Numbered from the stretch's first letter, positions 8,036-16,980 are shown. The stretch: DNA of 64,000 nt from Phycisphaerae bacterium (GCA_030432595.1 JAUIGU010000018.1:1-64000), one strand, 5' to 3'. A program made the numbers and translations. The notes: generated from the letters alone by a model not told the origin.

Positions 8036-9106
8036 TCAGATGAGCTTCTTGCGGTACAGCAGGAACACGAAGTACGGCCCGCCGATGAGCGCGGTGAGGA
8101 TGCCGACGGGCATCTCGGACAGTTGCCGGGCGAGCACGTCAGACCAGACGACCAGCGCCGCGCCGCCCAGCGCGGCGGCGGGAATGAGCGCGGCGTGGTT
8201 GCGGGTGACGGCGGTGCGGATGATGTGCGGGACGACCAGGCCCACGAAGCCGATGACGCCGGCGACGCACACGGCCGAGGCGGTCAGGAGCGCCGCGGCG
8301 ACGATCGCCCAGACACGGACGCGTTGCACGTTCGTGCCCAGCGACGCGGCCGAGTCTTCGCCCAGTTGCAGCAGGTTCAGCGGCCGGGCGATCAGCGCCG
8401 CGATCGACAGCCCAAGCACCGTGAACGGCCAGATCATCGGCAGGTGGTTCCAACTCCGCGCGTTGAGGCTGCCCGACAGCCAGAGCACGACGCCCTGAAT
8501 TCGGTCGGCGAAGTACACGGCCAGGAAGCTCTGCGCTGCGCCGAGCATCGCGGTCACGGCGACGCCCGCGAGGATCATCCGCGTCGGCGAGGTGCCGATG
8601 CCCGGCTGCCACGACATGATGTAGACGAGCAGCGTTGCCAGCAGCGCGCCGACGAACGCGAGCAGCGGCAACGACAGCGTGCTGAGCCACGCCCAACCGA
8701 GCTGTTCGGGCACGCCGAGGATCGCGAGGCTGGCGAACAACGCCGCGCCGACGGTGACGCCGATGATGCCCGGCGAGGCGAGCGGGTTGCGCATGATGCC
8801 CTGCAGCAACACGCCGGCGACGGCGAGGTTCGTGCCCACCAGCAGCGCGAGCAGGATGCGCGGCACGCGGACATTCCACACGATGATGTCGGTCGGGCTC
8901 GCGTCGGGCGTGTCGAGCCGGGCGTAGTGCCCGAGCGACGCGACGACGTCGCCGAGCGCCTGGCCGCTGCTGCCGGTCGCCGCGCCGACGAGCACCCCGG
9001 CCACGATCAGGCCGGCGAGCACGAGGAACGACACCACGCCGTGGGTGAGTCTCGACGCCGGTCGCGCGGCCGGCTGGTGAGCGACGCCATCAGAATCGGA
9101 AGTCAT
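8036..9106 (-). CDS. FecCD/BtuC-family ABC transporter permease
   Basis: 356 aa from the ATG at 9106. Many hydrophobic segments and FecCD-family signatures are present: VPRILLALLVGTNLAVAGVL, GIMRNPLASPGIIGVTVGAA, VAGVIGFVGLVVPHIIR and LIGGPYFVFLLYR at the C-terminus. It forms the inner-membrane channel of an iron-siderophore, heme or cobalamin importer, presumably as a homodimer because only one permease gene is present. The frame stays open about 970 bases upstream, but that stretch is antisense-free shadow of the binding-protein gene. The gene starts 23 bases after the binding-protein stop. Confidence 0.87.
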   Translation of the reverse strand: MTSDSDGVAHQPAARPASRLTHGVVSFLVLAGLIVAGVLVGAATGSSGQALGDVVASLGHYARLDTPDASPTDIIVWNVRVPRILLALLVGTNLAVAGVLLQGIMRNPLASPGIIGVTVGAALFASLAILGVPEQLGWAWLSTLSLPLLAFVGALLATLLVYIMSWQPGIGTSPTRMILAGVAVTAMLGAAQSFLAVYFADRIQGVVLWLSGSLNARSWNHLPMIWPFTVLGLSIAALIARPLNLLQLGEDSAASLGTNVQRVRVWAIVAAALLTASAVCVAGVIGFVGLVVPHIIRTAVTRNHAALIPAAALGGAALVVWSDVLARQLSEMPVGILTALIGGPYFVFLLYRKKLI

Positions 9107-9129
9107 GTCGGTCGTGTCGGGGCCTGTGG

Positions 9130-10131
9130 TTAAGGCGTCGAGACCGCGGCGCTGGGCGGCTGCGGCTGGTCGGGGTAAAGCAGGCCGTAGAGCGTGCGCA
9201 ACGCGACACCGGCGCGGGGCCCGGCGTGGGATGTGTAGATCGGGCCTTCCAGCAGGTGGGCGCGGCCGGTTCGCACCGCCCGCAACGAACGGAACGCAGG
9301 GTGGGCCATAAAGTCTTTGATCACTTGCGGGTCGGCGTCGTTGTAGGGGATGACGAAGATGACGTCGGGGTCTTGCGCGATGACGCGCTCCAGGTCGATC
9401 GGCGCCAGCGAGCGCAGTCGCTCGTGGGCCTCGGCCTCCGCGGCGATGTTGTCCACGCCGAGCACGTCGAGCAGGTCGCCCATGAAGGCGTTGCGGCGGT
9501 GGGCGTACCACGCGTCGTTGGTGCCGAAGAGGCTCAGCACGCGAGGCTTGTCCCCACGCACAGGGCGTTGCTGGATCCATTCGACGGTGGCGTCCACATC
9601 GTCGAGGAGTTGTTGCGCTCGTTCTGTCTTGCCGGTAAGTCGGCCGAGCATCTCGATGTATTGACGCACCTGCTCCAGCGACTTGACCTGGTGCAGGATC
9701 ACGGGCACGCCGACGGTCTGCTGCACGGAGTCGGCAAACTCGCCGAACACGTTGTGCAGAAGGATCGCGTCGGGCTGCATCGCGATGAGCTTCTCCACGT
9801 CCGGGCCCGTGCTGTGCGAGCGATCGACCACGGGGATGGACTCGGCCTGTTCCGGGAACACCGGCGGCACGTCGATCCGGACCACCGGCTCCACGCCCAG
9901 GGCCATCAGCGTTTCGAGCGCGAACGAGGAACACGCCGCAAAACGTGTTGGTGTCTTCGTGAACGTGAGGACTCGGCCGCGCTCGTCGGTGACGGTCACG
10001 CCGGTTGCTTCGCGCGCCAGCGACGGGGCTTGGGCAACGGCCCTGCGCGGTGTCGCCGTGGTCCAAGCGGTCCACACTCCGAACGCGAGGGTGCCAACGA
10101 CAACAATGAGGGTCGCAATAGGTCGGAACAT
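9130..10131 (-). CDS. Iron-siderophore/heme/cobalamin-type periplasmic binding protein
   Basis: 333 aa. N-terminal hydrophobic segment (FRPIATLIVVVGTLAFGVW), then the FecB/BtuF-type binding fold: RFAACSSFALETLMALGVEP, EKLIAMQPDAILLHN, VILHQVKSLEQVRQYIEMLG, and ERVIAQDPDVIFVIPYND. The start MFRPI at 10131 is preferred over upstream codons because AAAGG lies at a good distance before it. No lipobox cysteine is seen, so it is probably a soluble or membrane-anchored periplasmic protein. It is followed by the permease and ATPase genes and preceded, 40 bases away, by a PEP-CTERM gene on the same strand. Confidence 0.85.
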   Translation of the reverse strand: MFRPIATLIVVVGTLAFGVWTAWTTATPRRAVAQAPSLAREATGVTVTDERGRVLTFTKTPTRFAACSSFALETLMALGVEPVVRIDVPPVFPEQAESIPVVDRSHSTGPDVEKLIAMQPDAILLHNVFGEFADSVQQTVGVPVILHQVKSLEQVRQYIEMLGRLTGKTERAQQLLDDVDATVEWIQQRPVRGDKPRVLSLFGTNDAWYAHRRNAFMGDLLDVLGVDNIAAEAEAHERLRSLAPIDLERVIAQDPDVIFVIPYNDADPQVIKDFMAHPAFRSLRAVRTGRAHLLEGPIYTSHAGPRAGVALRTLYGLLYPDQPQPPSAAVSTP

Positions 10132-10171
10132 AAATGGGCCTTTCATGTCAGGCAGCGGGCATCCGGCCAGG

Positions 10172-11524
10172 TCAATCCACAAAGCGAGCAACGGTGTGCC
10201 ACCGGTTCGGGTTTACACGGCGGGTGAGGCAAACGCATCCAAGCACGATCAGGCTCGCCGTCGGCTCGGGCACGGCGGCGGCGGCAAAGTCCGGCGATGC
10301 GCTGCTGCCCCAGTTCTGGAGCACGCCGTCGAGTTCGGTCTGCTCGATCAAGCCTTCGGGCAGGTCGTTGACCCAGCCGGCCGGGGGCCCCGCCGTGGCG
10401 TCCACGCCCCAGTTCTGCAGGACCAGGTCCAGGTCGCCTTGCTCGACTTGCCCGCTGCCGTTGTAGTCGCCCGCCAACTCTGCCACGGCGAACTCGAGGG
10501 TGAGCATCGGAAGGTAGTTCTCAAGGACTTCATCGGTGTTGGGGTCGAGAACAACGCTGTCGATGCTGCCAAGCGTGAAGTCACCGTCGTCGGACGAGCC
10601 GAGCACGAGCCCCGCGAACGCTTCCTGCGAGCCGATCAGCGCGGCGACCTCGGCGGTGACGTCGAAGTCGAACTGCATACGGGGCAGGCCCTCGAGGATA
10701 CTCGCCCGCGCGAGCATGAAGTCGGTGATGCGTTGCAGGCCCAGGGCGGGATCGTCGTAGAGCAGGTCCACGGTGGCGTCGGCGGTGCCGGGGTTCGACA
10801 GATCGAACTTGGTCTGCACGGCGTCGTAGTCGGTGAGGTTGCCGTCGCCGGCGTAGGTGTTGACAAACGCGGCCGAGGGCAGCCGGCCGTCGGTGCTGAC
10901 CAGGTCCATGTTGGTCACGTCATCGATGAAGAACGTGAAGGTCGCGCTCACGAGGTCGCCGGCATCGAAGCCGGCGTCGTATACTCCCTGCAGCGCATAC
11001 TCGGAGAGCACGGTGTACTGCCGGTTCGCGGTTTGGCCGGCCGGGATGCCGTTGTTGCCGATGGAGAGCGTGGACGCGAACTGGTCGCCGTCGAGGTAGT
11101 AGCGCTTCTCGTGACCGGTGCCGACCGCGGCGGCATCGTCGGCGTAGAAGACGTACTCGGCGTTGGCTGGGTCCCAGTACACGACCTGCCCCGCGGCGTT
11201 GACGACCTGCGGGCCTTGTTGGGCGGGGGCGTGTTCGCCGGCGTCCCAGTAGCTCCAGTCCACGACGCCATCGGCGGCGGGCCAGGACGCGGTGGGGTTG
11301 GGGTTGTGGTCACCCGCCCAGTCGGAGGCGACGGTGTAGATGCCGGTCTCGCTGCCGCTGTCGGTGAAGAAGTTAGCGGCGCGGCCGGCGTGTTGGTCGT
11401 CAAAGCCTTCGATGGCGTCGGCGGAGCCTTGGAGCACGAGGGTTTCCGCCGACGCGCTCGGTGCGCCTTGAAACAAAGCCGTCGTGATCATGACGCCAAG
11501 GATCGAAGTGGATACGGGTTTCAT
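10172..11524 (-). CDS. PEP-CTERM protein with EF-hand/dockerin-like cassette
   Basis: 450 aa. A Sec signal (MKPVSTSILGVMITTALFQG...SASA) is followed by a beta-rich region of unknown function. It ends in a stretch resembling DNRLRE-type domains (DVTAEVAALIGSQEAFAGLV). The dockerin-like cassette AGDYNGSGQVEQGDLD and a sorting tail VPEPTASLIVLGCVCLTRR come next. PEP-CTERM tails are known to be processed by exosortase; none is in this window. The start at 11524 has GAGG nine bases upstream. It is leftward between another PEP-CTERM gene and the iron-type binding protein, so a surface role in iron capture is possible but only inferred. A strong hairpin lies in its upstream gap. Confidence 0.8.
   Translation of the reverse strand: MKPVSTSILGVMITTALFQGAPSASAETLVLQGSADAIEGFDDQHAGRAANFFTDSGSETGIYTVASDWAGDHNPNPTASWPAADGVVDWSYWDAGEHAPAQQGPQVVNAAGQVVYWDPANAEYVFYADDAAAVGTGHEKRYYLDGDQFASTLSIGNNGIPAGQTANRQYTVLSEYALQGVYDAGFDAGDLVSATFTFFIDDVTNMDLVSTDGRLPSAAFVNTYAGDGNLTDYDAVQTKFDLSNPGTADATVDLLYDDPALGLQRITDFMLARASILEGLPRMQFDFDVTAEVAALIGSQEAFAGLVLGSSDDGDFTLGSIDSVVLDPNTDEVLENYLPMLTLEFAVAELAGDYNGSGQVEQGDLDLVLQNWGVDATAGPPAGWVNDLPEGLIEQTELDGVLQNWGSSASPDFAAAAVPEPTASLIVLGCVCLTRRVNPNRWHTVARFVD
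10297..10471 (-). repeat. EF-hand/dockerin-like cassette copy 1
   Basis: Encodes the segment from AGDYNGSGQVEQGDLD to LIEQTELDGVLQNWGSSASPD. The first loop has the D-x-N-x-S spacing of a calcium loop; the second loop is degenerate. Four related copies occur in other genes of this window. Confidence 0.6.
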
Positions 11525-11578
11525 AAAGCAGGGCCTCGGTACCAAAAACAATGACAATTAGAACTGCGGTCAAAATGC

Positions 11579-11606
11579 GGGGCGGGCGCTGTTGGACGTC
11601 CGCCCC
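11579..11606 (-). terminator. Strong hairpin between two PEP-CTERM genes
   Basis: GGGGCGG and CCGCCCC pair, extended by three more pairs including one G-T, to give a 10-bp stem with an eight-base loop. On the minus strand GCATTTTG follows, a weak T-run. It may cause partial termination between the 11678-12604 gene and the genes downstream, or stabilise one transcript end. Confidence 0.4.
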
Positions 11607-11677
11607 ACGCTGGGCTGAGGTTGTCGCCGCCGTCAGCGGGACAACGGGTCTCTCTTCCCCTCGGTCGATCTTCGCGG

Positions 11678-12604
11678 TTAGGCTTGCGGCCGACGACGGG
11701 CGCGGGTGGCCAGACCCAGCCCGGCCAGACCCAACACCGCCATCGAGGTCGGCTCGGGGACCAAGCTCACGGTCAGGGACGGCTCGAAGCCGGCACGGTC
11801 CAGGCTGGTGTACGGCGTGTCGTCCACGGTGGTGTACAGGCGGAAGCCGAGGTGGCTGACGCCGCCGTCGCCGATCACGGCCTTGATCGTGTCGGTCACG
11901 TCGATCTCGAAGCCCAAGAAGCCGCGGCTGTCGAAGTCGGCGTCGGAGTAGTTGCTGATGTAGTCGAGGGTGTCGCCTTCGCTGCCGGTGTAGACGATCG
12001 CCGGGGCGAGGGTTTCGGCGTAGTCGCCGTTGAGCCAGCCGGCGTCGATCGCGGGTTTGCTGGCTGCGTCGGTGACCACGCCGTTGAAGTTGATCGTGGC
12101 GATGGCGCCGCCGTCGTAGTCGGAGTTGGGGCCGACCGAGTCGGGCAGCGACGTGATATCGCCGTCGCCGGTGTCGGTGTAGAGCTCGAGCACGAAGCTG
12201 TCGATGATGCGGTCGCCGCGGTCGGCGGCGAAGACCGCGTCGTCGATGTAGAAGCTGAAGACCGCGTCGGTCACGTCGGCGGGGTCGGTCGAGACGCTGC
12301 GCACGTTGGCCAAGTCGACTTCGACAATCGATCGGCGGACGTGGCCGTACTGCGGGTTGCTCACGTCGTTGTGGAGGAGGAACCCGCCGGTGAAGTCGGA
12401 CGTGAACCCGACTGGCACCTCCGGGCCATTGGACAGCCCACCGATGTAGCCCGGGCCGGTGCCGAACGGCGGCGGAGCACCGAAACCGCCGGCGGGGGTG
12501 GTCTGCTCGTAGACCACGGTGGTCTGAGCGTCGGCCAAACCGGCGGGCATGGTGGTCAGTGCACCGAGCGCCAAACCGGTCAAAAACGTCTCTCGCAAAC
12601 TCAT
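11678..12604 (-). CDS. PEP-CTERM exported protein, unknown function
   Basis: 308 aa. Signal MSLRETFLTGLALGALTTMPAG...ADAQ, an acidic beta-rich body, and a tail VPEPTSMAVLGLAGLGLATRARRR that fits PEP-CTERM sorting. The start at 12604 has an excellent AGGAGGT six bases upstream. The body includes DAVFSFYIDDAVF, which resembles ATFTFFIDDVTN in the neighbouring 10172-11524 protein, so the two may share a domain. It has no EF-hand cassette. It lies 101 bases downstream of the Fur-box-linked pseudopilin gene and is probably cotranscribed with it. The function is not recognisable. Confidence 0.78.
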   Translation of the reverse strand: MSLRETFLTGLALGALTTMPAGLADAQTTVVYEQTTPAGGFGAPPPFGTGPGYIGGLSNGPEVPVGFTSDFTGGFLLHNDVSNPQYGHVRRSIVEVDLANVRSVSTDPADVTDAVFSFYIDDAVFAADRGDRIIDSFVLELYTDTGDGDITSLPDSVGPNSDYDGGAIATINFNGVVTDAASKPAIDAGWLNGDYAETLAPAIVYTGSEGDTLDYISNYSDADFDSRGFLGFEIDVTDTIKAVIGDGGVSHLGFRLYTTVDDTPYTSLDRAGFEPSLTVSLVPEPTSMAVLGLAGLGLATRARRRPQA

Positions 12605-12705
12605 CGTCAAACCTCCTGTAAAGGGGGGCCGGACAGCATGCCGGCGGGTGGGCTGCGGCTCGCGGAACGTCGGGCGAGCCTTCGATATAGCGTCGGGATG
12701 CCTGA

Positions 12706-13590
12706 TCAATCCGTGTCCACGTCGGTGTAGACCTCGCCCCAGAACACCGGGTCGTCTTCCGCGCTGGGCATCGCGTGTTTAGTCCGCGCAACGTGGCCGT
12801 CGGCGAACAGGTGGTTCATCGTGCCGTGGTGCCGGTACGCGTGGTCGGGGTCCATGACCTGAGCGTGCGCGGCCTTGTGCGCGGCGGCGCTGATCGGTGC
12901 CGGCGCGGTGTAGTGGGAGCGCGGGTCGCCGGTGCCGATGATGAACTCGCCGTCCAGCACGGGGTAGTTGATGAGGAAGACGATGTCGGTGAGGTAGCGC
13001 AGGTACGCCACGTCGGCGTGGTGCATCGTGTCAGAAGGTTGCGCGAGATCGTCGGCCGCGTTGCCACCCACACCGCTGTAGGTCCGCCGGCCGCTCGACA
13101 GCGTGATCGGCCCGGAGTTGAGCGCGTACGAAAGCCAGCCGTCGGACGTGCCGACGTGGTCCGCGCCGACGGCCTGGCCGTACAGCGTCGGGAACGGGTG
13201 CTCGTCCTCGGGGCAGCGCAGCACGCGCCCGCCGCCGACGGCTTCGTTGAACGTGTCGCCTTCGAGTTGCCGCGCGAAATAACCGGCCAGCAATTCGGTC
13301 CATTGCGCCGCGTGGCCGCCGTCGGCGTCGCCGTACGGAACAAACACGCCGCCGTGGTCCACTGCGTATCCGGCGTTGGCGATCCCGAGTTGGCGGAGGT
13401 TGCTGCCGCACGCCACCGCGCGGCCCTCGGCCCGGGCCGAACCGAGCACCGGCAGCAGCAGGCCCATGAGCACCGCGATGATCGCGAGGACCACAAGCAA
13501 CTCGATCAGCGTGAACGCACTCGGAGGGCGTCCGACCGAGTTTCGAAGGTTGGCCAGAGGCAGGCCGTGAATGTTGAGAATGATTCTCAC
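12706..13590 (-). CDS. Prepilin-type protein with H-X9-DG C-terminal motif
   Basis: 294 aa from a GTG at 13590. A type IV pilin-like N-terminal segment ([19 protein letters not shown]) is preceded by a 25-residue leader. The C-terminal [13 protein letters not shown] gives the H-X9-DG signature of the processing-associated family that is expanded in Planctomycetota. No Shine-Dalgarno precedes the GTG, and the predicted transcription start falls on the GTG itself, so translation may be leaderless. A Fur-like palindrome covers the start codon. It is the first gene of the leftward unit that leads to the iron-type ABC transporter. The precise role is unknown; a cell-surface or secretion pseudopilin is likely. 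Confidence 0.78.
   Translation of the reverse strand: MRIILNIHGLPLANLRNSVGRPPSAFTLIELLVVLAIIAVLMGLLLPVLGSARAEGRAVACGSNLRQLGIANAGYAVDHGGVFVPYGDADGGHAAQWTELLAGYFARQLEGDTFNEAVGGGRVLRCPEDEHPFPTLYGQAVGADHVGTSDGWLSYALNSGPITLSSGRRTYSGVGGNAADDLAQPSDTMHHADVAYLRYLTDIVFLINYPVLDGEFIIGTGDPRSHYTAPAPISAAAHKAAHAQVMDPDHAYRHHGTMNHLFADGHVARTKHAMPSAEDDPVFWGEVYTDVDTD
13575..13589. promoter_or_regulatory. Fur-box palindrome
   Basis: TGAGAATGATTCTCA is a perfect 7-1-7 palindrome and differs from the Fur consensus TGATAATNATTATCA at one position per arm. It overlaps the GTG start and the predicted transcription start of the pseudopilin gene, so iron-loaded Fur would block it. A related half-site, TGAGAAT, lies at 13632-13638 between the divergent promoters. 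Confidence 0.65.
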
Positions 13591-13596
13591 AGAGGC

Positions 13597-13625
13597 AAGC
13601 TAACCAACACCATCTATTGTGTCAA
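13597..13625 (-). promoter_or_regulatory. Leftward promoter of the iron-linked unit
   Basis: Minus strand: TTGACA (13625-13620), 17 bases, then TAGCTT (13602-13597). The -35 is perfect and the -10 is weak. The start would be near 13590, which coincides with the GTG start codon. Confidence 0.5.
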
Positions 13626-13652
13626 ACGAATTGAGAATCAATCGCATTTAAT

Positions 13653-13681
13653 TTGACACGGCCCATGCAGGGCCTTAAAAC
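13653..13681 (+). promoter_or_regulatory. Rightward promoter of the DUF6607-like gene
   Basis: TTGACA (13653-13658), 17 bases, then TAAAAC (13676-13681). Its -35 is the mirror image of the leftward one: GTGTCAAA (13619-13626) and TTTGACAC (13652-13659) form a perfect 8-bp inverted repeat. Confidence 0.5.
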
Positions 13682-13797
13682 ACCGGCGTCGAATGGTTTC
13701 GGCGTGTTTCGGCTGCCCCCGGATTGTCGGAATCCGCTGTTTGCCGCAGTTCATCCCGGTCGGACGCCGGCCGGCCTCGTTTTGAGAAGGAACCCCC

Positions 13798-14781
13798 ATG
13801 CCACGCACCGTTGCCCCCATCGTCGCCCTCTGGATCGGGCTTACCGCGCTCGCCGGACCCGCCACCCACGCCCAGACCGAGCCGATCAGCGACTTTGACC
13901 GCGACCGGGCCGCCATCCTCGCCATGGCCGGGGAGTTCGCGGTGGACTTCACGTTCCGGGAGACCGTGGCCGTCGAGCCGGGCTACGAGTTGCGCGAGCC
14001 GTACCAGGCCGACGCGTCGGAGTTTGTCGAGGTCGTCGAGGACACCGGTAACCGCATCGTGCTCCAGCACATCCTCGTCGCCACCGACGACGACGGCGCG
14101 CAGCACGTCATCAAGCACTGGCGGCAGGACTGGACCTACGAAGACACCCGCCTGACCCTGTTCCGCGGCGACCGCATCTTCGAGAACGTGGACCTCTCCG
14201 CCGATCAGGTGGCGGGCAAATGGTCGCAGCACGTTTCGCAGGTCGATGACTCGCCGCGCTACGAGGCGCTGGGCAAGTGGGTCCACGAGGCCGGGCGTTC
14301 AAGCTGGGCGTCGGACGAGACCTGGCGTCCGCTGCCGCGCCGCGAGTACAGCAAGCGCAGCGACTACGACGTGCTGGTGGCCAAGAACCGCCACACCATC
14401 ACCCCCGCCGGCTGGGTGCACGAGCAGGACAACTACAAGCTCGCGCTCAACGGGGCGGGCGACCCCAAGTATGTTCTGGCCCACGAGGTCGGCGTCAACA
14501 CCTACACGCGCGTGGAAGACGCCGACTTCAGCGACGGCCGGTCGTACTGGCGGGACACCCAGGCCTATTGGAAAGACGTGCGGGACATGTGGTCGGCGGC
14601 GTTGTCCGAGCCCGGCCGGCGCCAGGTGGCGACCCAGGTTGAGAACAAGGCCGTCTACGCCCACCTCTTTGGCGTTGCCACGGACATCCGTGAGCAAGGC
14701 AGCTACGAGGCCGAGCACCGCGAAAAGGCCGAGCAGGTGATCCGCGCCTCGGTCTCCGCCGTGACCAAGGCGGACTCCTGA
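13798..14781 (+). CDS. Secreted DUF6607-like protein
   Basis: 327 aa. An N-terminal signal (VAPIVALWIGLTALAGPATHAQ) is followed by an acidic, tryptophan-rich mature protein with IKHWRQDWTYEDTRLTLFRG and GKWSQHVSQVDDSPRYEALG. These features recall the DUF6607 family; the name is from memory and was not searched. The start has AAGGA six bases upstream. It is divergent from the pseudopilin/PEP-CTERM/ABC unit, with the Fur-like palindrome in the shared promoter region, so it is a candidate iron-responsive exported protein. No catalytic motif is recognised. Confidence 0.72.
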   Translation: MPRTVAPIVALWIGLTALAGPATHAQTEPISDFDRDRAAILAMAGEFAVDFTFRETVAVEPGYELREPYQADASEFVEVVEDTGNRIVLQHILVATDDDGAQHVIKHWRQDWTYEDTRLTLFRGDRIFENVDLSADQVAGKWSQHVSQVDDSPRYEALGKWVHEAGRSSWASDETWRPLPRREYSKRSDYDVLVAKNRHTITPAGWVHEQDNYKLALNGAGDPKYVLAHEVGVNTYTRVEDADFSDGRSYWRDTQAYWKDVRDMWSAALSEPGRRQVATQVENKAVYAHLFGVATDIREQGSYEAEHREKAEQVIRASVSAVTKADS

Positions 14782-14899
14782 ACGCAGCGTTTCGGTGCCC
14801 GTACTTCCCCGGTTCTTTTGCGGATAGGTGGTTTTCGATCTACCGGCGTAAACCGCCGAGGACACGCTCGCGTGAGTGACCCGCGGCGACCCTGACCGC

Positions 14900-15796
14900 C
14901 TATTTCGCGGGCTTGGTGATCCAGGTCAGCTTGTACTGCCGCTTGTCGTAGTCGGTGGAGGTCTGGTTCAGGAAGTCGGCGTCGTCAAACGGGTTGCCGG
15001 CCGGCCTGTCGATCGCGCCCGACGGCAGTTCGTCTTCGACAACGGATTCAACGTGACCATCCGCGACGGCAAAGTTGGCGACGGTTTGCCCGCTGTGGAA
15101 CAGGCGGATGTTGTGAGGTCCGCCGTGCGTGTATTGAAACCCGTCACCGATGAGTGCCAGTGTTGAAACATTATGAAACTGATCAACGGTCGGCGGTCGG
15201 AATTTGGCACCGAAAGGGTTGGCCGTGTTGAGGTACGCGGCGTTCATGTAGGTCATTGGAAACCAGTTGCCGGTCGGCTCGAACTGCTCTCCCCAAGGTG
15301 CCTGTACGAGCCAGGACGCATTTGCCAGATAAGATGTCTGGTATTCACCGACAACGCCCAACTTTGGCGAGGGGCCGTAAAAGAAGGCGTCTTTGTGGAC
15401 GGGGTCCTTCCAATGCGTCGGCGATGGATCAACGCCCAGCGTGAACTCTTGCGGGTCGGTCTCCGGGCACAGGTAGACGTTATTGCCTTCTTTCTGAGAA
15501 GCGATTTCGGCAATCGGTCCCCCGCAGTACCCGTACTCCGCGAGGAAGCCTTGCCACTTGGAATACTGCTGCCATTGGCCGTTGGGAGAGAAGTATTCTA
15601 GCGGCGGCAAGTAGCCCTGAAAGTCCGTCGCGTACGCCGCCAGCCCGATGTTGATCTGGCGGAGGTTGGACAGGCACGCGGCCTGTCGGGCGGTGGACCG
15701 GGCCGCGCCCAGCGCCGGCAGGAGGATGCCGATTAAGAGCGCGATGATGGAGATCACCACCAGCAGTTCGATGAGGGTGAAGGCGTGACGCCGCAT
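14900..15796 (-). CDS. Prepilin-type N-terminal methylation domain protein
   Basis: 298 aa. A very short leader (MRRHA) precedes [33 protein letters not shown], the classic prepilin cleavage and hydrophobic helix. The middle includes [11 protein letters not shown] and the C-terminal region has [12 protein letters not shown], close to the H-X9-DG motif but with longer spacing. A GAGGTGA Shine-Dalgarno precedes the ATG. It lies 97 bases downstream of the PEP-CTERM gene 15894-16904 on the same strand, the pairing seen four times in this window. Its role is unknown. Confidence 0.82.
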   Translation of the reverse strand: MRRHAFTLIELLVVISIIALLIGILLPALGAARSTARQAACLSNLRQINIGLAAYATDFQGYLPPLEYFSPNGQWQQYSKWQGFLAEYGYCGGPIAEIASQKEGNNVYLCPETDPQEFTLGVDPSPTHWKDPVHKDAFFYGPSPKLGVVGEYQTSYLANASWLVQAPWGEQFEPTGNWFPMTYMNAAYLNTANPFGAKFRPPTVDQFHNVSTLALIGDGFQYTHGGPHNIRLFHSGQTVANFAVADGHVESVVEDELPSGAIDRPAGNPFDDADFLNQTSTDYDKRQYKLTWITKPAK

Positions 15797-15893
15797 GGCT
15801 CACCTCGTGAAGACAGTCGCGGAAGAAGAAGCCCGAGATCGAAAAACCGCGGCGCGGCCGGTCGGGCCGCACCCCGGGAAGGAGGATTCGTGG

Positions 15894-16904
15894 TCAGCGG
15901 CGGCGCCGGGCCAGCAGGCCGCCAAGCCCGACCAGCGCCAGCGACGCGGGCTCGGGCACGGCGGAGCCGGAAAAGTCCGGGGCGCTGGTGCTGCCCCAGT
16001 TGAGCAGGACGCCGTCGAGTTCATTCTGATCGACCAGACCGTCGAACGCGTTGCCGCCGGGGTAGTTGATCCAGGCGGTGACGTCGGAGACGTCGGTGTC
16101 GCCCCAGTTGGAGAGGACGAAGTCCAGGTCGGTCTGTTCGACCTGTCCGCCGTCGTCGTAGTCGCCCTCGACGGTGCCGGACGCGAAGGACTCGTAGAGT
16201 TGGTAGTTGTCGATGTGGTACCCGTTGCCGGTGTCGAAGCCCCAGTTGTTGCCGCCGTCGAGCAGTTCGATCTGGAAGAGGAACTCGGCGGGGCTGGCGG
16301 GCAGGGTAGACATGTCGCCGGCCTCGATGGTCGCGTCGGAGAACGCGCCGCCGACCGTGACCCACTGCGGGTTTCCGTCGTTGGCGATGGTGCCGGTCCA
16401 GCGCAGCTGGATGTCGTTGGCCCCGCCGGCGACCGAGCGGATGAACAGGTCAAAGGTGTAGGGCAGGTCGCTGAGCGCGGGGTCCAGGCCGACGGGCATG
16501 AGGTCGACGGTGGAGAAGATCTCGTCGAAGTTGGTGGTCGAGAAGCTGTCGTCGAAGCCGTCGCCCGGGTCGGTGGGGAAGGGGTGCCCGAAGCCGCCGC
16601 CCCAGAAGGACGACCCGCCCTGGTCGAAGGCGGCGAAGGTGCTGTCGTAGGTGAGCGTCGCGCCGCGGCTGCCATCGACGCCGTTCTGGGTGACCTCGAA
16701 CTGCTCGGGGAAGACCTCGGCGTCGATGTAGCGGAAGTTGTAGAAACCTGAGCCGTCGAGTGTCAGGTCGGTTCCAAGGGGGAAGTTGTCGCCGTCGAAC
16801 GTCTGTTCGTAGAGCGTGTTCTGGGCGAGCGCGGCGGTTGCCGGCGTGGCGGCAAGGACGGCGGCGGCAAACCAGAGGGATGCTTTCATCGGGGTCGGGG
16901 CCAT
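15894..16904 (-). CDS. PEP-CTERM protein with EF-hand/dockerin-like cassette
   Basis: 336 aa. Signal MKASLWFAAAVLAATPATAALAQ preceded by MAPTP. The start at 16904 is supported by GGAGG five bases upstream. The body (LYEQTFDGDNFPLGTDLT ... FIRSVAGGANDIQLRWTGT) looks like a jelly-roll or carbohydrate-binding type beta domain. It is followed by the cassette EGDYDDGGQVEQTDLD and the sorting tail VPEPASLALVGLGGLLARRRR. A perfect LacI-type palindrome lies 77 bases upstream. The neighbours are the clan GH-A hydrolase upstream and a pseudopilin downstream, so a role in binding or presenting polysaccharide at the surface is possible. Confidence 0.8.
   Translation of the reverse strand: MAPTPMKASLWFAAAVLAATPATAALAQNTLYEQTFDGDNFPLGTDLTLDGSGFYNFRYIDAEVFPEQFEVTQNGVDGSRGATLTYDSTFAAFDQGGSSFWGGGFGHPFPTDPGDGFDDSFSTTNFDEIFSTVDLMPVGLDPALSDLPYTFDLFIRSVAGGANDIQLRWTGTIANDGNPQWVTVGGAFSDATIEAGDMSTLPASPAEFLFQIELLDGGNNWGFDTGNGYHIDNYQLYESFASGTVEGDYDDGGQVEQTDLDFVLSNWGDTDVSDVTAWINYPGGNAFDGLVDQNELDGVLLNWGSTSAPDFSGSAVPEPASLALVGLGGLLARRRR
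15972..16166 (-). repeat. EF-hand/dockerin-like cassette copy 2
   Basis: Encodes EGDYDDGGQVEQTDLD through LVDQNELDGVLLNWGSTSAPD. The segment between the two loops (GDTDVSDVTAWINYPGG) resembles copies 4 and 5. Confidence 0.6.
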
Positions 16905-16980
16905 AGGTTCCTCCAGATTTAGACGAGTCAGAGCACGAGAGGGGAGAGAAAACGAGCCAGAAACAGCGTTGCGGGGCTAC

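Noticed and set aside
9107-10075. Extension of the FecCD-type permease frame upstream to 10075
   Set aside because: It lies over the binding-protein gene in another frame and reads as basic, non-hydrophobic shadow; the permease begins with MTSDSDG at 9106.
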